Below, one piece after another: positions 1 to 7,847 of a stretch of DNA of 21,829 nt (positions are counted from its first letter, which is position 1; each line of letters starts with the position of its first letter). The notes under the pieces are model-generated. The model saw only the letters and a list, made by a program, of their open reading frames with translations, did no database searches and had not been told where the DNA came from. The DNA is taken from contig JAISXE010000392.1 in the NCBI GenBank assembly GCA_031270615.1, positions 1-21,829 of the forward strand. The letters are read 5' to 3'. The DNA is from Spirochaetia bacterium (GTDB taxonomy: Bacteria > Spirochaetota > Spirochaetia > DTKZ01). The position numbers were made by a program, and so were the translations under genes.

Positions 1-11
1 GCCGGGTGGGC

Positions 12-117
12 AAAGACACGCCCTGATGGGCGTGCGTTTATTTCGGCGTGCGCAGTCCGTGTTGTCCGTGGTAAATTTTTGCCTTTGTGTGCTATGCGTT
101 ATTTAAGGATAAGCTCT
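12..117 (+). repeat. Left arm of 106-bp inverted repeat at the window ends
   Basis: This segment is the reverse complement of 21724-21829 with one mismatch (a C here against a T in the other arm's complement, inside the word CTATGCG). It contains a small internal hairpin, arms CACGCCC and GGGCGTG around TGAT, and a GTCCGTG-type tract at 54-75. No open frame of note lies in it. The two arms are at the extreme ends of the window, which fits a dispersed repeat at which assembly stopped rather than the ends of a mobile element. Confidence 0.9.
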
Positions 118-124
118 CATTCGG

Positions 125-148
125 AAAAATCAACCACTGCCCGCAGTG
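125..148 (-). terminator. Possible weak terminator after lptD
   Basis: Read on the minus strand, the arms CACTGC and GCAGTG around a 2-nt loop (135-148) are followed by a short T-rich stretch (GTTGATTTTT). It lies about 100 nt past the lptD stop. The stem is short and the spacing to the T run is loose, so this is only a candidate. Confidence 0.3.
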
Positions 149-190
149 ACCCCACAGGCTTTTGTCTTGAAATTCCCTTTTTGTCTCTGC

Positions 191-216
191 TGTCCGTGTC
201 TGTCCGTGGTTAAATT
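191..216 (+). repeat. TGTCCGTG tandem tract (dispersed repeat fragment)
   Basis: TGTCCGTG occurs twice in tandem, followed by GT and a TAAATT tail. The same pattern with small changes lies in the window-end repeat (54-78 and its inverted copy), and a degraded version lies at about 20080-20110. This marks a dispersed noncoding family in this genome. The rest of 1-245 shows no gene. Confidence 0.6.
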
Positions 217-245
217 CCTGTGTTCCGCGGCTTTGCCAACAGTGT

Positions 246-3200
246 CTAATACTCGAATTCGCGTTTGATCTGCGGGATGGGGACCCAGCGCAGGTAGATT
301 CCAAGAAGGGATTCCCAGGTAAACTGGCGGGTGCCGTCGGCCATGGTAAGCATTTCCGGTTTGCCCGTGTAGGAAAAACTCAAATCCCAGTCGTCCAGGT
401 GGTGGACAAACTCAAGGGAAATCGAGGCGAGTTTGAAATACGACTCATACCTGTCGTCGGTCTTGAAAAAATTAAAAGACTTTATGAGGTCTACGAGGGG
501 ATCGCGGCGCTCAATGCCGATTCTGTCCGCGTAAGACGGGAAATAGGTGTATGTCATGTTGTTGCTTGACTGGGCGGAGAATTTCACGTCAATCATGCGG
601 TAGACCGAAAAACTCAGCGTGTAGCCAAAACTTAAAGAGGATTCGGTAAAACGGATAAGGTCGACATTCCAGGAGGAGGTAACGCCGAGGCCAAATTTGA
701 TGCGGTTTTTCCACATAGGCTCGGATTCAAAATTGTAGTTCACGCCGAAGCTCGCGTTGGAAGGGATGAATTCTTTTTCAGGTTCGATGATCCAGCCGCT
801 CGTGGGTCCGTCGAAGGTGTAGGGCTCCGTATACCGCAGTTGGTAGGATGCCGTCAGGAAAAAAAGCTGAAGGTTGCTGACAAAGGAGTAATGCGTGTCT
901 TCCTCGTAATCATACAGATACGTCGCCCGCAGGGAAACCTGATCCGCGATTCTGAGCTGCTCGTCCAGGGAGAAGGGCTGATTCACCCATTTGTCCTCAA
1001 CCATGCGGGTCTGGAAAACCGCGGTGCTGACAAGGGGGCCGGTTGTAAGTATCGAGGTGGCGGCAAACGATTTGTCCAGGGGAGGCAGGACATACGCAAG
1101 CTGCACGCGCGGCGTAAACGGCAGGGTTTCCACCGAGGCGTCCATATTGAGGCTGTTTGAGGTGATGTACTCTTTTGTCGGTTTGAAATACTCATCCCGG
1201 TATTGGGGATCGTTTACGGTTCCCGCGGGATCAAAGGTTTTCCGGTACAGAAGCGTTCCGATATTGTAGCGGAAATTCGTTGACCTGAACAAATCGGTCT
1301 GGGCAAAAGGATATGTCGTGAAATCAAGACCGTTCGTCAGGTTGAGGGACGAGTACCTGTAGGCCTGCAGGATAAGATTGTCTTTTTCCGCCTGGCTCAA
1401 GGTCTCGTCATAAATATCGATATTCTGGTACTGCGTGGACAGGCCCGTGGTGCCCGACATTTGCAGAAGCGTTTCGTACAAGCGGAACGAATAGGAAAGC
1501 TGGAGCGAGTTTTGCAGGCTCGCCGTCGAATAGGCAAAATCGTAGCGCACGTCGTTGGCCAGATTCCAGTCCCGCGCGTTTGTCCGCATCTGGTAGCTGA
1601 TTCTGGGATTCAGGCTGTAGCCGATAGTGTACCCGAAGGGAGCGGGAAAAAGGGAAACCGCTATGTCTTTGCGGAGTTCCGGAAGCCGCAGGGAATCGCC
1701 TGACTGCGCCTCCTCCTCCGTTTTCTTTTCCGCAGCCTGCTTTTCCTCCTCTTCCCAGGGAGGGCGTACCAGGCCGGCCGCCCCCGCTTCATCGCCGGAA
1801 GAATCCAGGCCTCCCCCGGCGGAACTCGGCGCAGCGGCCGAAGCGTTCCTCTCATCGGAGGACAGAATGGTTCCCCCGAACTGAAAACTCAGCTCGGGAA
1901 CCGTGACGGAATCGGGGTAATAAAACCGCCGCGTCGGATCAACGTTCCGGGCATAAACGGGCAGGCTTGCCGAAGGGCTCTCCTTGTTCCTCCAGTCCAT
2001 GGAAACCAGAAACCGGGAAAGCGAAAAACTGCTGAGGTACGGCGACAGGAAGGACACATCGGGCGAGTAGCTTCCGTCGAGCTGCCAGCTTAAGCGGTCC
2101 TTGAGCGGAACGGTTTCGGTATCCTCTTCCTTGTCCGTGAAGCCGTCAAAAATCTTTGACCAGTCCATCTGTTCCGCCCGGTCGTAAAAGTCTTCCTCGA
2201 TATACGGGTCGGAATACATCTCCATAAGGAAGTTGAAGTTCAGCCGGTTGAGGGAAAAGGAGAGCTTTGTCGTCCCGCCATAGCGGAACGGCACTTCGGT
2301 CGTCCCCAGTATGGAACGGTGCCAGTGCGTTTCAAGGCTTCCGTCCGTGTTTTGGAAATGGGGGGTGTAGGATCCCGCATACCCCGGAATCGTTGTCGAG
2401 CTGTTCGAATCGGAATAGAGGTTGCGGCTCCAGCCTAGCCCCACGGTGAAGGTCAGCGTGGTGAGGCCGGGAAACATCCCGCTGATATCCCCGCCCAAGC
2501 CCGCGTAGGCGCCCAGATTTGAATACACGTCGAAGATTGCTTTCAGGTAAGTGTTCTCGCCCGTCTGTAGTTTCTCATCGGTATCGTGCAGGAACATGCC
2601 GTGCCTCTCCTTGAGCTTGTCGTTGTCGCCCTCGTCGGCAACATTCAGAAAAGCGAAGGGGAACGCCGTGTTTTTCCTGTTGCCAAGAAAGTAGGTCGTC
2701 GTCTGCATGAATGTCCCTTCCCGGGTCCGCTGCCCGAAAACGGGATGGAATATGACCTCGTCGCCGGGATAGAAAAAAAAGGGAAAATAAAATACGGGTA
2801 TGTGCCCGACATTCAGGGTCGCCCCGCTCAAACCGAATTCCCCCTTGTCGAGTATCCATATCTTGTTGGCCTGTATATGGTAGTTCGCGGGAATCCTCGG
2901 GGAGGAGGTAATGGTCGCGTTTTCCATGATAACAAAATCCGAGGAAGAGCGGGACACGAATTCCCCCTGGATGCGGAACGTCAGGGGAGTCTCCTCCACC
3001 GTGCGATCCCGGAAGGTGGTCCCGTCAAAAAAATAACCCTCCCAGGTGTCGATGTTCATAGTAAGGCTTTCGCCGGTAAAGCTTTCGTCCCGCCCGCCGC
3101 CCGTGATGCTGTACTCCACATGGCCGTTCGCGCTCAGAAGCTTCAGGGTCTGGTTATAAAGTATCGAATCTGCCTTGATGGTGTAGGTGTGGCCTTTCTT

Positions 3201-3635
3201 CTTGTCGCTCATCTTCATAAACACCCCGCCGTCAAGCCGGACATAATCCTCCTTGAATTCCTCCAGGGAAAAATACTCCGTCCGCTGGGAGCTCTCAATC
3301 GTTATTTCCGATGCTTCGTCCGAAATCGCCAGGGGGGCCTGCACCCCGTAATATTCATACAGGCGGTTTTCAAGGGCCCTCCTGTCGCCTTGGGAGGAAA
3401 GGCCCAGCCTGGAACACCAAAGCGCCAGGTCCGTGAAGGAGGAGGTTTTTATATCCATGGGAAGGACTTCCCTTTGAAGGGCGGAGCCTTTGGGCTTAGG
3501 CGGGGCCTTTTCCTCCTCGGCGGGAGCTGCCGCTGCCTGTCCCGCCTCCGCCGTTTCCTGCTCCTGCGCCGGGGCCTGCGGCAGAGCAAGAACAAGCAAA
3601 ACCGCAAGCGCGCACCCCGCAAACCCCTGCCTCAC
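246..3635 (-). CDS. lptD: LptD-like (OstA family) outer-membrane assembly protein
   Basis: A protein of 1129 residues, much longer than E. coli LptD (784). Residues 1-23 form a signal peptide ending near APAQ, followed by an Ala/Glu/Pro-rich linker. Residues about 64-97 resemble a SAP helix-extended-helix motif. Residues about 140-300 match the LptA/OstA-type periplasmic beta-jellyroll, with alternating-strand text and the segment VGHIPVFYFPFFFYPGDEVI typical of LptD. The remainder is alternating aromatic/polar beta-strand sequence of a large barrel ending in FEY. A low-complexity Ala/Ser/Glu/Lys stretch (residues about 588-650) interrupts the barrel. The start is GTG, with AGGGG 8 nt upstream. 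It is the last gene of the TPR-uvrA-lptD operon, 11 nt after uvrA. The family places LPS in the outer membrane. Host-associated treponemes often lack classical LPS, so the cargo here is uncertain. Family assignment is good; the precise function is inferred. Confidence 0.85.
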   Translation of the reverse strand: MRQGFAGCALAVLLVLALPQAPAQEQETAEAGQAAAAPAEEEKAPPKPKGSALQREVLPMDIKTSSFTDLALWCSRLGLSSQGDRRALENRLYEYYGVQAPLAISDEASEITIESSQRTEYFSLEEFKEDYVRLDGGVFMKMSDKKKGHTYTIKADSILYNQTLKLLSANGHVEYSITGGGRDESFTGESLTMNIDTWEGYFFDGTTFRDRTVEETPLTFRIQGEFVSRSSSDFVIMENATITSSPRIPANYHIQANKIWILDKGEFGLSGATLNVGHIPVFYFPFFFYPGDEVIFHPVFGQRTREGTFMQTTTYFLGNRKNTAFPFAFLNVADEGDNDKLKERHGMFLHDTDEKLQTGENTYLKAIFDVYSNLGAYAGLGGDISGMFPGLTTLTFTVGLGWSRNLYSDSNSSTTIPGYAGSYTPHFQNTDGSLETHWHRSILGTTEVPFRYGGTTKLSFSLNRLNFNFLMEMYSDPYIEEDFYDRAEQMDWSKIFDGFTDKEEDTETVPLKDRLSWQLDGSYSPDVSFLSPYLSSFSLSRFLVSMDWRNKESPSASLPVYARNVDPTRRFYYPDSVTVPELSFQFGGTILSSDERNASAAAPSSAGGGLDSSGDEAGAAGLVRPPWEEEEKQAAEKKTEEEAQSGDSLRLPELRKDIAVSLFPAPFGYTIGYSLNPRISYQMRTNARDWNLANDVRYDFAYSTASLQNSLQLSYSFRLYETLLQMSGTTGLSTQYQNIDIYDETLSQAEKDNLILQAYRYSSLNLTNGLDFTTYPFAQTDLFRSTNFRYNIGTLLYRKTFDPAGTVNDPQYRDEYFKPTKEYITSNSLNMDASVETLPFTPRVQLAYVLPPLDKSFAATSILTTGPLVSTAVFQTRMVEDKWVNQPFSLDEQLRIADQVSLRATYLYDYEEDTHYSFVSNLQLFFLTASYQLRYTEPYTFDGPTSGWIIEPEKEFIPSNASFGVNYNFESEPMWKNRIKFGLGVTSSWNVDLIRFTESSLSFGYTLSFSVYRMIDVKFSAQSSNNMTYTYFPSYADRIGIERRDPLVDLIKSFNFFKTDDRYESYFKLASISLEFVHHLDDWDLSFSYTGKPEMLTMADGTRQFTWESLLGIYLRWVPIPQIKREFEY

Positions 3636-3646
3636 CGCAAGAACCC

Positions 3647-6463
3647 CTACATTACTTCGCGCAGGAATTTCCCCGTATACGAACGGGGGTTTTTTGCGAT
3701 ATCCCGGGGAAGACCCTGGGCAATGATCTCCCCTCCCCGGTTTCCCCCCTCGGGGCCCAGATCGATAACCCAGTCGGCCTGTTTTATCACGTCAAGATTG
3801 TGTTCAATCAATACCATCGTATTCCCGCGGTCCACCAGCTTCTGCAAAACATCAAGCAGCACCTTGACATCCGCGAAATGCAGCCCCGTTGTCGGCTCGT
3901 CAAGAATATAGAAAGTCCTGCCCGTGCTTTTTTTCGACAACTCAAGGGCCAGCTTTATCCTCTGGGCCTCGCCGCCGGAAAAAGTCAGCGCCGACTGCCC
4001 CAATTGGATATAGCCCAGACCCACGGCGCCCAGGGTTTCCAGCTTCGCGGCGATACGGGGAACGGCCCTGAAAAAATCCAGGCCCTCCTCAACCGTCATC
4101 TCCAGTATATCATGGATGTTCTTTCCTTTGTAGCGTATATCGAGGGTCTCGCGGTTGAATCGCTTTCCCTTGCAGACATCGCAAGTCACATACACATCCG
4201 GCAGGAAGTGCATCTCTATCCGTATCGTCCCGTCGCCGCGGCAGTTCTCGCACCTGCCGCCAGGCACATTGAAGGAGAAGCGCCCGCTGCGGTAGCCCCG
4301 CGCCTTCGATTCGGGAAGCGCGGCAAACAGCCCGCGGATAAACGTAAAAAAATCCACATATGTGGCGGGATTGGACCTCGGCGTCCTTCCAATGGGACCC
4401 TGATCGATATTGATCACCTTGTCCAGGTTCTCCCAGCCCTCCAGCCCCGCGAACTTCCCCTGCGGCAGGCTGGCCCCATTCAGCCGGTTGGCCAGCGCGG
4501 GATACAGAATATCCGACAAAAGCGAGGACTTGCCGGAACCGGACACCCCCGTTATGACGACGAACTTCCCCAAAGGAAAGGCCACATCAAGGCCTTTCAG
4601 GTTGTTCTCCGAAGCGCCGCGGACTTCCAGGAAAAGGCCGCTGCCCTCCCGCTTTTCGGGACGCGGGTCAATGGCAATGCTTTTGTTCAAAAACCGCGCG
4701 GTAAGGCTCTTTTTGTTTTTCAGGATTTCCTGCAAAGTCCCCTTCGCCACAACATACCCGCCGTGGACGCCCGCGCCGGGCCCCAGGTCCACGATGTAGT
4801 CCGCGCAGCGCAGGGTCTGCTCGTCATGCTCGACGACAATCAGCGTATTGCCGATATCCCGAAGCGTTTTCAGCGTTTCGATAAGCCTTTCGTTGTCCCT
4901 CTGGTGCAAGCCGATAGTCGGCTCGTCAAGGATGTACAGCACCCCCGTAAGGGAGGACCCTATCTGCGTCGCAAGCCGTATGCGCTGGGCCTCCCCGCCG
5001 GAAAGCGTCGAGGCCTTGCGTTCCAGCGTAAGATATTCGAGGCCCACGTCTTTCAGAAACGAAAGCCTGCCCAGTATCTCCTTGAGTATCTGCCTCGCCA
5101 CCAGCCCCTCCGTCTGCGAAAGCTTCAAACCGCCAAAAAAATCCAGAGCCTCGCCCACGGAAAAACACGAAGCCTCAAAAATATTTTTCCCCCCAAGGCT
5201 CACCGCCAGGCTCTCCCTTTTCAAACGCCTCCCCCCGCATTCGCCGCAGGGCCTCTGCGACATAAAACGCTCCAGCCACTCCTTGACGCCCTCCGAAGTC
5301 GTTTCCAGGTACCTGCGGCGAAGCTCCTCCAAAACGCCAGGAAACGCCGCGCTGTACTGGAACCCGCCCGTGCCTTCCCTGTTCGTGTAGGAAACAGGCA
5401 TCTTTTCCCGCGTGCCGTACAGGATGGCCTTGTACACCCCCTCGGGCAGCTCCCCAAGGGGCGTGTCCAGGCTGAACCCCAGATGCTTCGCCAGCGCAAG
5501 GAACTTGCTCCTGTACCACTGCGCATCGGGATTGTAAGCGGCAATGCCGCCCTCGTTAAAAGACAGATCCTTGTTCGGCACAAGAAGATCCGGATCAAAC
5601 TCAAGCGTTATCCCAAGTCCGCTGCAGGCGGGGCACGCGCCGTAGGGATTGTTAAACGAAAAAAGCCGGGGCTGAAGCTCCGGCAGGCTGACACCGCAGT
5701 CAGGGCAGGCGTTCGTGCTGGAAAAAAACTCCTCCCCGCCCGGAGCGCCCACGCGCGCGGCAATAAGGCTGCCCCCCGAAACCCCCAAAGCGGTCTCCAC
5801 CGACTCGGCAACGCGCCCCCTGTTCTCCCCGCCCACACTCAGCCTGTCCACCACGATCTCGATCCGGTGTTTCTTGTTTTTATCCAAAGGCGCGCCGTTT
5901 TCCCCAAGACCCACCAGAACCCCATCGACGCGCGCCCGCACAAAACCCGCCTTCGCCGCGTCGGCAAGGATTTTCGCGTGCTCGCCCTTCCTGCCCATGA
6001 CGACAGGCGCCAAAATCATCACGCGCGTATCCGCGGGGTAGGACAGGATGGCATCGATAATCTGGCTGGCAGACTGCCCGCGCACGGGCTTCCCGCACAC
6101 CGGGCAGTGGGGAACGCCCAGCCGCGCGAACAGAAGACGCAGGTAGTCGTAAATCTCCGTGACGGTCCCCACCGTGGAACGCGGATTGCGGTGGGTCGTC
6201 TTCTGCTCAATGGAAATCGCGGGCGACAGACCCTCGATATAATCCACATCGGGCTTTTCCAGCCTATCCAGAAACTGCCGCGCGTAGGAGGAAAGGGATT
6301 CCACATAACGCCTCTGCCCCTCCGCGAAAATCGTATCAAAAGCGAGGGAAGACTTGCCCGAACCGCTCAAACCCGAAACAACAATAAGCCCCCCCCGCGG
6401 AAGATCAAGGTCTATGTTTTTCAGATTGTGTTCCCGCGCTCCCCGAATAATGATTTTGTCCAT
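3647..6463 (-). CDS. uvrA: Excinuclease ABC subunit A
   Basis: UvrA of 938 residues, full length for the family. It is the DNA-damage sensor of nucleotide excision repair, a dimeric ABC ATPase that loads UvrB onto lesions. The first Walker A is GLSGSGKSS (31-39) and the second is GVSGSGKSS near residue 640. Both ABC signatures (LSGGEAQRI and FSGGEAQRI) and both DEPT Walker B boxes are present. Zinc-binding Cys pairs are visible: CPDCG with CPACSG flanking the ELQPRLFSFNNPYGA stretch, and CENC with CDVC in the second half. The stop of the upstream TPR gene is 6 nt before the ATG and I see no clear Shine-Dalgarno sequence there, so translation may depend on coupling to the upstream gene. lptD follows after 11 nt. 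Confidence 0.97.
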   Translation of the reverse strand: MDKIIIRGAREHNLKNIDLDLPRGGLIVVSGLSGSGKSSLAFDTIFAEGQRRYVESLSSYARQFLDRLEKPDVDYIEGLSPAISIEQKTTHRNPRSTVGTVTEIYDYLRLLFARLGVPHCPVCGKPVRGQSASQIIDAILSYPADTRVMILAPVVMGRKGEHAKILADAAKAGFVRARVDGVLVGLGENGAPLDKNKKHRIEIVVDRLSVGGENRGRVAESVETALGVSGGSLIAARVGAPGGEEFFSSTNACPDCGVSLPELQPRLFSFNNPYGACPACSGLGITLEFDPDLLVPNKDLSFNEGGIAAYNPDAQWYRSKFLALAKHLGFSLDTPLGELPEGVYKAILYGTREKMPVSYTNREGTGGFQYSAAFPGVLEELRRRYLETTSEGVKEWLERFMSQRPCGECGGRRLKRESLAVSLGGKNIFEASCFSVGEALDFFGGLKLSQTEGLVARQILKEILGRLSFLKDVGLEYLTLERKASTLSGGEAQRIRLATQIGSSLTGVLYILDEPTIGLHQRDNERLIETLKTLRDIGNTLIVVEHDEQTLRCADYIVDLGPGAGVHGGYVVAKGTLQEILKNKKSLTARFLNKSIAIDPRPEKREGSGLFLEVRGASENNLKGLDVAFPLGKFVVITGVSGSGKSSLLSDILYPALANRLNGASLPQGKFAGLEGWENLDKVINIDQGPIGRTPRSNPATYVDFFTFIRGLFAALPESKARGYRSGRFSFNVPGGRCENCRGDGTIRIEMHFLPDVYVTCDVCKGKRFNRETLDIRYKGKNIHDILEMTVEEGLDFFRAVPRIAAKLETLGAVGLGYIQLGQSALTFSGGEAQRIKLALELSKKSTGRTFYILDEPTTGLHFADVKVLLDVLQKLVDRGNTMVLIEHNLDVIKQADWVIDLGPEGGNRGGEIIAQGLPRDIAKNPRSYTGKFLREVM

Positions 6464-6469
6464 ACTGGT

Positions 6470-7399
6470 TTAGTATGTTATAAGAGGTTCGGCCTTCGGC
6501 GCAAGAAGCTGGTTGCGGCTCCGCGTTTTCCAAACCCCCGCGCCGTGCTCGGCCACAAGCCCCCAAATCAGGCGGGCATCCCGCGCGCGGCTCTGCGCAT
6601 ACAGCCCCGCAGCCAAAAAATACAAACCCCGGTAGAAATCGCAACGCAAAAGAAAATCCCCTAACTCGGGGCGCCTGCCGATCCTTTCCAGGGCGTCCCC
6701 CAAAGTCGTAAACGTGTAATCCGGATCAAGGCGCCCCAGCTCGTCGGCAAGCGTCGAAACCACCGCAAGATTCGCGAAAGCCAAATGCAGCAGCGCCTGC
6801 GTTTCCCGCCCCATCCTGCAATAAAAAACACCCAACTCCCTGTGCGCCTCCTGGGCGAAATCAAAAGGCACGCGGTACAAAAGCGCAAGCGCGTCAAACC
6901 CGTCCCTCAGCAAAACCGTGATATACGAATCCCGCATACGCGCGTAGCGGGGCTCCGCGTACAGCCCCTGCCCCTGCGCGATCCCCAGCAAAACATCCTC
7001 GTATTTTTTGTAACTCTTCCGCTGGTAATACAGATTCGCCAGCCGGTAGCAAACAGCGTATTTCTCATCGGGAATCCCAAAGCCCCCCTTCTCCAGCGCC
7101 GCCAAATAATACTTCTCCGCCAGGTCCGCCTCCCCCTCCTGCTCGTAAACACGCGCCCGCACATGAAGCGAATCCGCGCTCGCCCCGTAAGCCTCCTCCA
7201 GGCTCTTCAGTTGCCTCATCGCCTCGCCGAAATCATCCGCGCGGAACGCCTCAAGGCTCTTCCGGTAGAAAAACCATTCAGGAGGAACCGGCCCCTCCTC
7301 GCCGAAAACCCGCCCGCCGCACAAAAGAAAAACAAACCCCAAAACCGCCGCCAGTTTCCCCGCAAGCAATTTTCCCCCGCACACCAACCGCACTCGCAT
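6470..7399 (-). CDS. Exported TPR-like repeat protein
   Basis: 309 residues. Residues 1-33 form a signal peptide (basic start, long hydrophobic core, likely cleavage after RVFG). A Cys in the core (FLLC) has a poor lipobox, so a lipoprotein is less likely. The mature part is nearly all helical with TPR-like spacing of Ala/Gly/Tyr: SLEAFRADDFGEAMRQL, ADLAEKYYLAALEKG, CYRLANLYYQRKSYKKYEDV and a later AHRELGVFYCRMGRETQALL. This suggests three to five degenerate repeats. The ATG has GGAGG 7 nt upstream. It is the first gene of the operon with uvrA and lptD. A periplasmic protein-protein scaffold role is plausible, perhaps linked to envelope assembly by position beside lptD, but nothing in the sequence names a partner. 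Confidence 0.75.
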   Translation of the reverse strand: MRVRLVCGGKLLAGKLAAVLGFVFLLCGGRVFGEEGPVPPEWFFYRKSLEAFRADDFGEAMRQLKSLEEAYGASADSLHVRARVYEQEGEADLAEKYYLAALEKGGFGIPDEKYAVCYRLANLYYQRKSYKKYEDVLLGIAQGQGLYAEPRYARMRDSYITVLLRDGFDALALLYRVPFDFAQEAHRELGVFYCRMGRETQALLHLAFANLAVVSTLADELGRLDPDYTFTTLGDALERIGRRPELGDFLLRCDFYRGLYFLAAGLYAQSRARDARLIWGLVAEHGAGVWKTRSRNQLLAPKAEPLITY

Positions 7400-7429
7400 C
7401 CCCCATCCTCCCCGCGCGTAGATACACCC

Positions 7430-7438
7430 ATTCTACCA
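7430..7438 (-). promoter_or_regulatory. Possible extended -10 for the TPR-uvrA-lptD operon
   Basis: On the minus strand TGG-TAGAAT forms an extended -10 about 30 nt upstream of the TPR gene start. The -35 position falls in a T-run and gives no good hexamer. This is a weak candidate only. Confidence 0.3.
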
Positions 7439-7551
7439 CAGCCCGCCGAAAAAAAAAAGCTCAAAGCCAAAGAAGCCGTAAAGAGTGGCGTGTGGGGAAC
7501 AGGGTGCCAGGAAAAGATTTTGGGCGCCTTTTTTTTGCCAAGCAAAAAAAA

Positions 7552-7616
7552 CCGGGCTTTCCGGGGGTTCCGTCCCGCCGCATTCGCGGCCGGACCGCGT
7601 CGCGCCCCACCAATCC
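7552..7616 (+). repeat. 65-bp direct repeat, copy 1
   Basis: Matches 8897-8961 over 65 bp with three differences. One difference breaks the central pair of the hairpin here (C-C) where copy 2 has a perfect G-C. The segment runs from CCGGGCTTTCC to CAATCC. Confidence 0.85.
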
Positions 7617-7641
7617 CTGGCGCGCTGCGGGGTTTCCGCTT

Positions 7642-7704
7642 CAATCCAGGTTGCATGGGCGAGCAGCAATTCTGTCTTCAGAATTGCGACCAGCCCCTGG
7701 CGCG
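7642..7704 (+). repeat. 63-bp direct repeat, copy 1
   Basis: Identical over 63 bp to 8956-9018. It begins with CAATCCAGGTTGCATGG, contains the GCAATTCTG hairpin and ends in CCCCTGGCGCG. Perfect identity suggests recent duplication or ongoing gene conversion. Confidence 0.9.
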
Positions 7705-7756
7705 GCCCAGGGGCTGGCCGCTTCGCAAATCAAAAGACAAATCGCAAGATAATCGC

Positions 7757-7777
7757 TGTCAAGATAATTGCTTGACA
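7757..7777 (+). promoter_or_regulatory. Candidate operator overlapping the tct -35 box
   Basis: A perfect inverted repeat, TGTCAAG and CTTGACA separated by 7 nt, with its right arm covering the -35 TTGACA. A 12-bp direct repeat overlaps it (CAAGATAATCGC at 7745-7756 and CAAGATAATTGC at 7760-7771, one difference). This is the geometry of a repressor or regulator site, but the regulator is not in this window. Confidence 0.45.
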
Positions 7778-7800
7778 AGAAAAAAAAACAGATATAAAAT
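7772..7800 (+). promoter_or_regulatory. Sigma70-type promoter of tctC
   Basis: TTGACA (7772-7777), a 17-nt A-rich spacer, then TAAAAT (7795-7800). Predicted transcription start is near 7807, giving a leader of about 40 nt before the tctC start with GGAGG at 7838-7842. Confidence 0.7.
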
Positions 7801-7847
7801 AGGGCTGCATTGTATGATAATGTGATATTAACAATATGGAGGATTGC

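Larger units (their letters stand above)
7529..7717 (+). repeat. Palindromic-module cluster A (upstream of tctC)
   Basis: The gap 7400-7771 holds no gene. It contains four hairpins: 7529-7551 (arms TTTTTTTTGC and GCAAAAAAAA, loop CAA); 7572-7595 (arms near GTCCCGCCGC, loop ATTC, one C-C mismatch); 7666-7687 (arms GCAATTCTG and CAGAATTGC, loop TCTT); and 7690-7717 (arms CCAGCCCCTGG and CCAGGGGCTGG, 6-nt loop). The linkers GGGCTTTCCGG, CAATCCAGG, TGCATGGGCGAGC and GACCAGCCC recur in the clusters at 8832-9040 and 19784-19936. Open frames crossing it are artefacts of the repeat. Confidence 0.85.

Noticed and set aside
2586..3911. A 441-codon plus-strand open frame
   Set aside because: It is antisense to the lptD 5' part and the uvrA end. 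Its Gly/Arg-rich translation shows no domain.
3800..6664. A 954-codon open frame on the plus strand
   Set aside because: It lies antisense to uvrA, whose product is unmistakable. The translation is Arg/Pro/His/Gln-rich without domains, as expected for the complement of a GC-rich gene.
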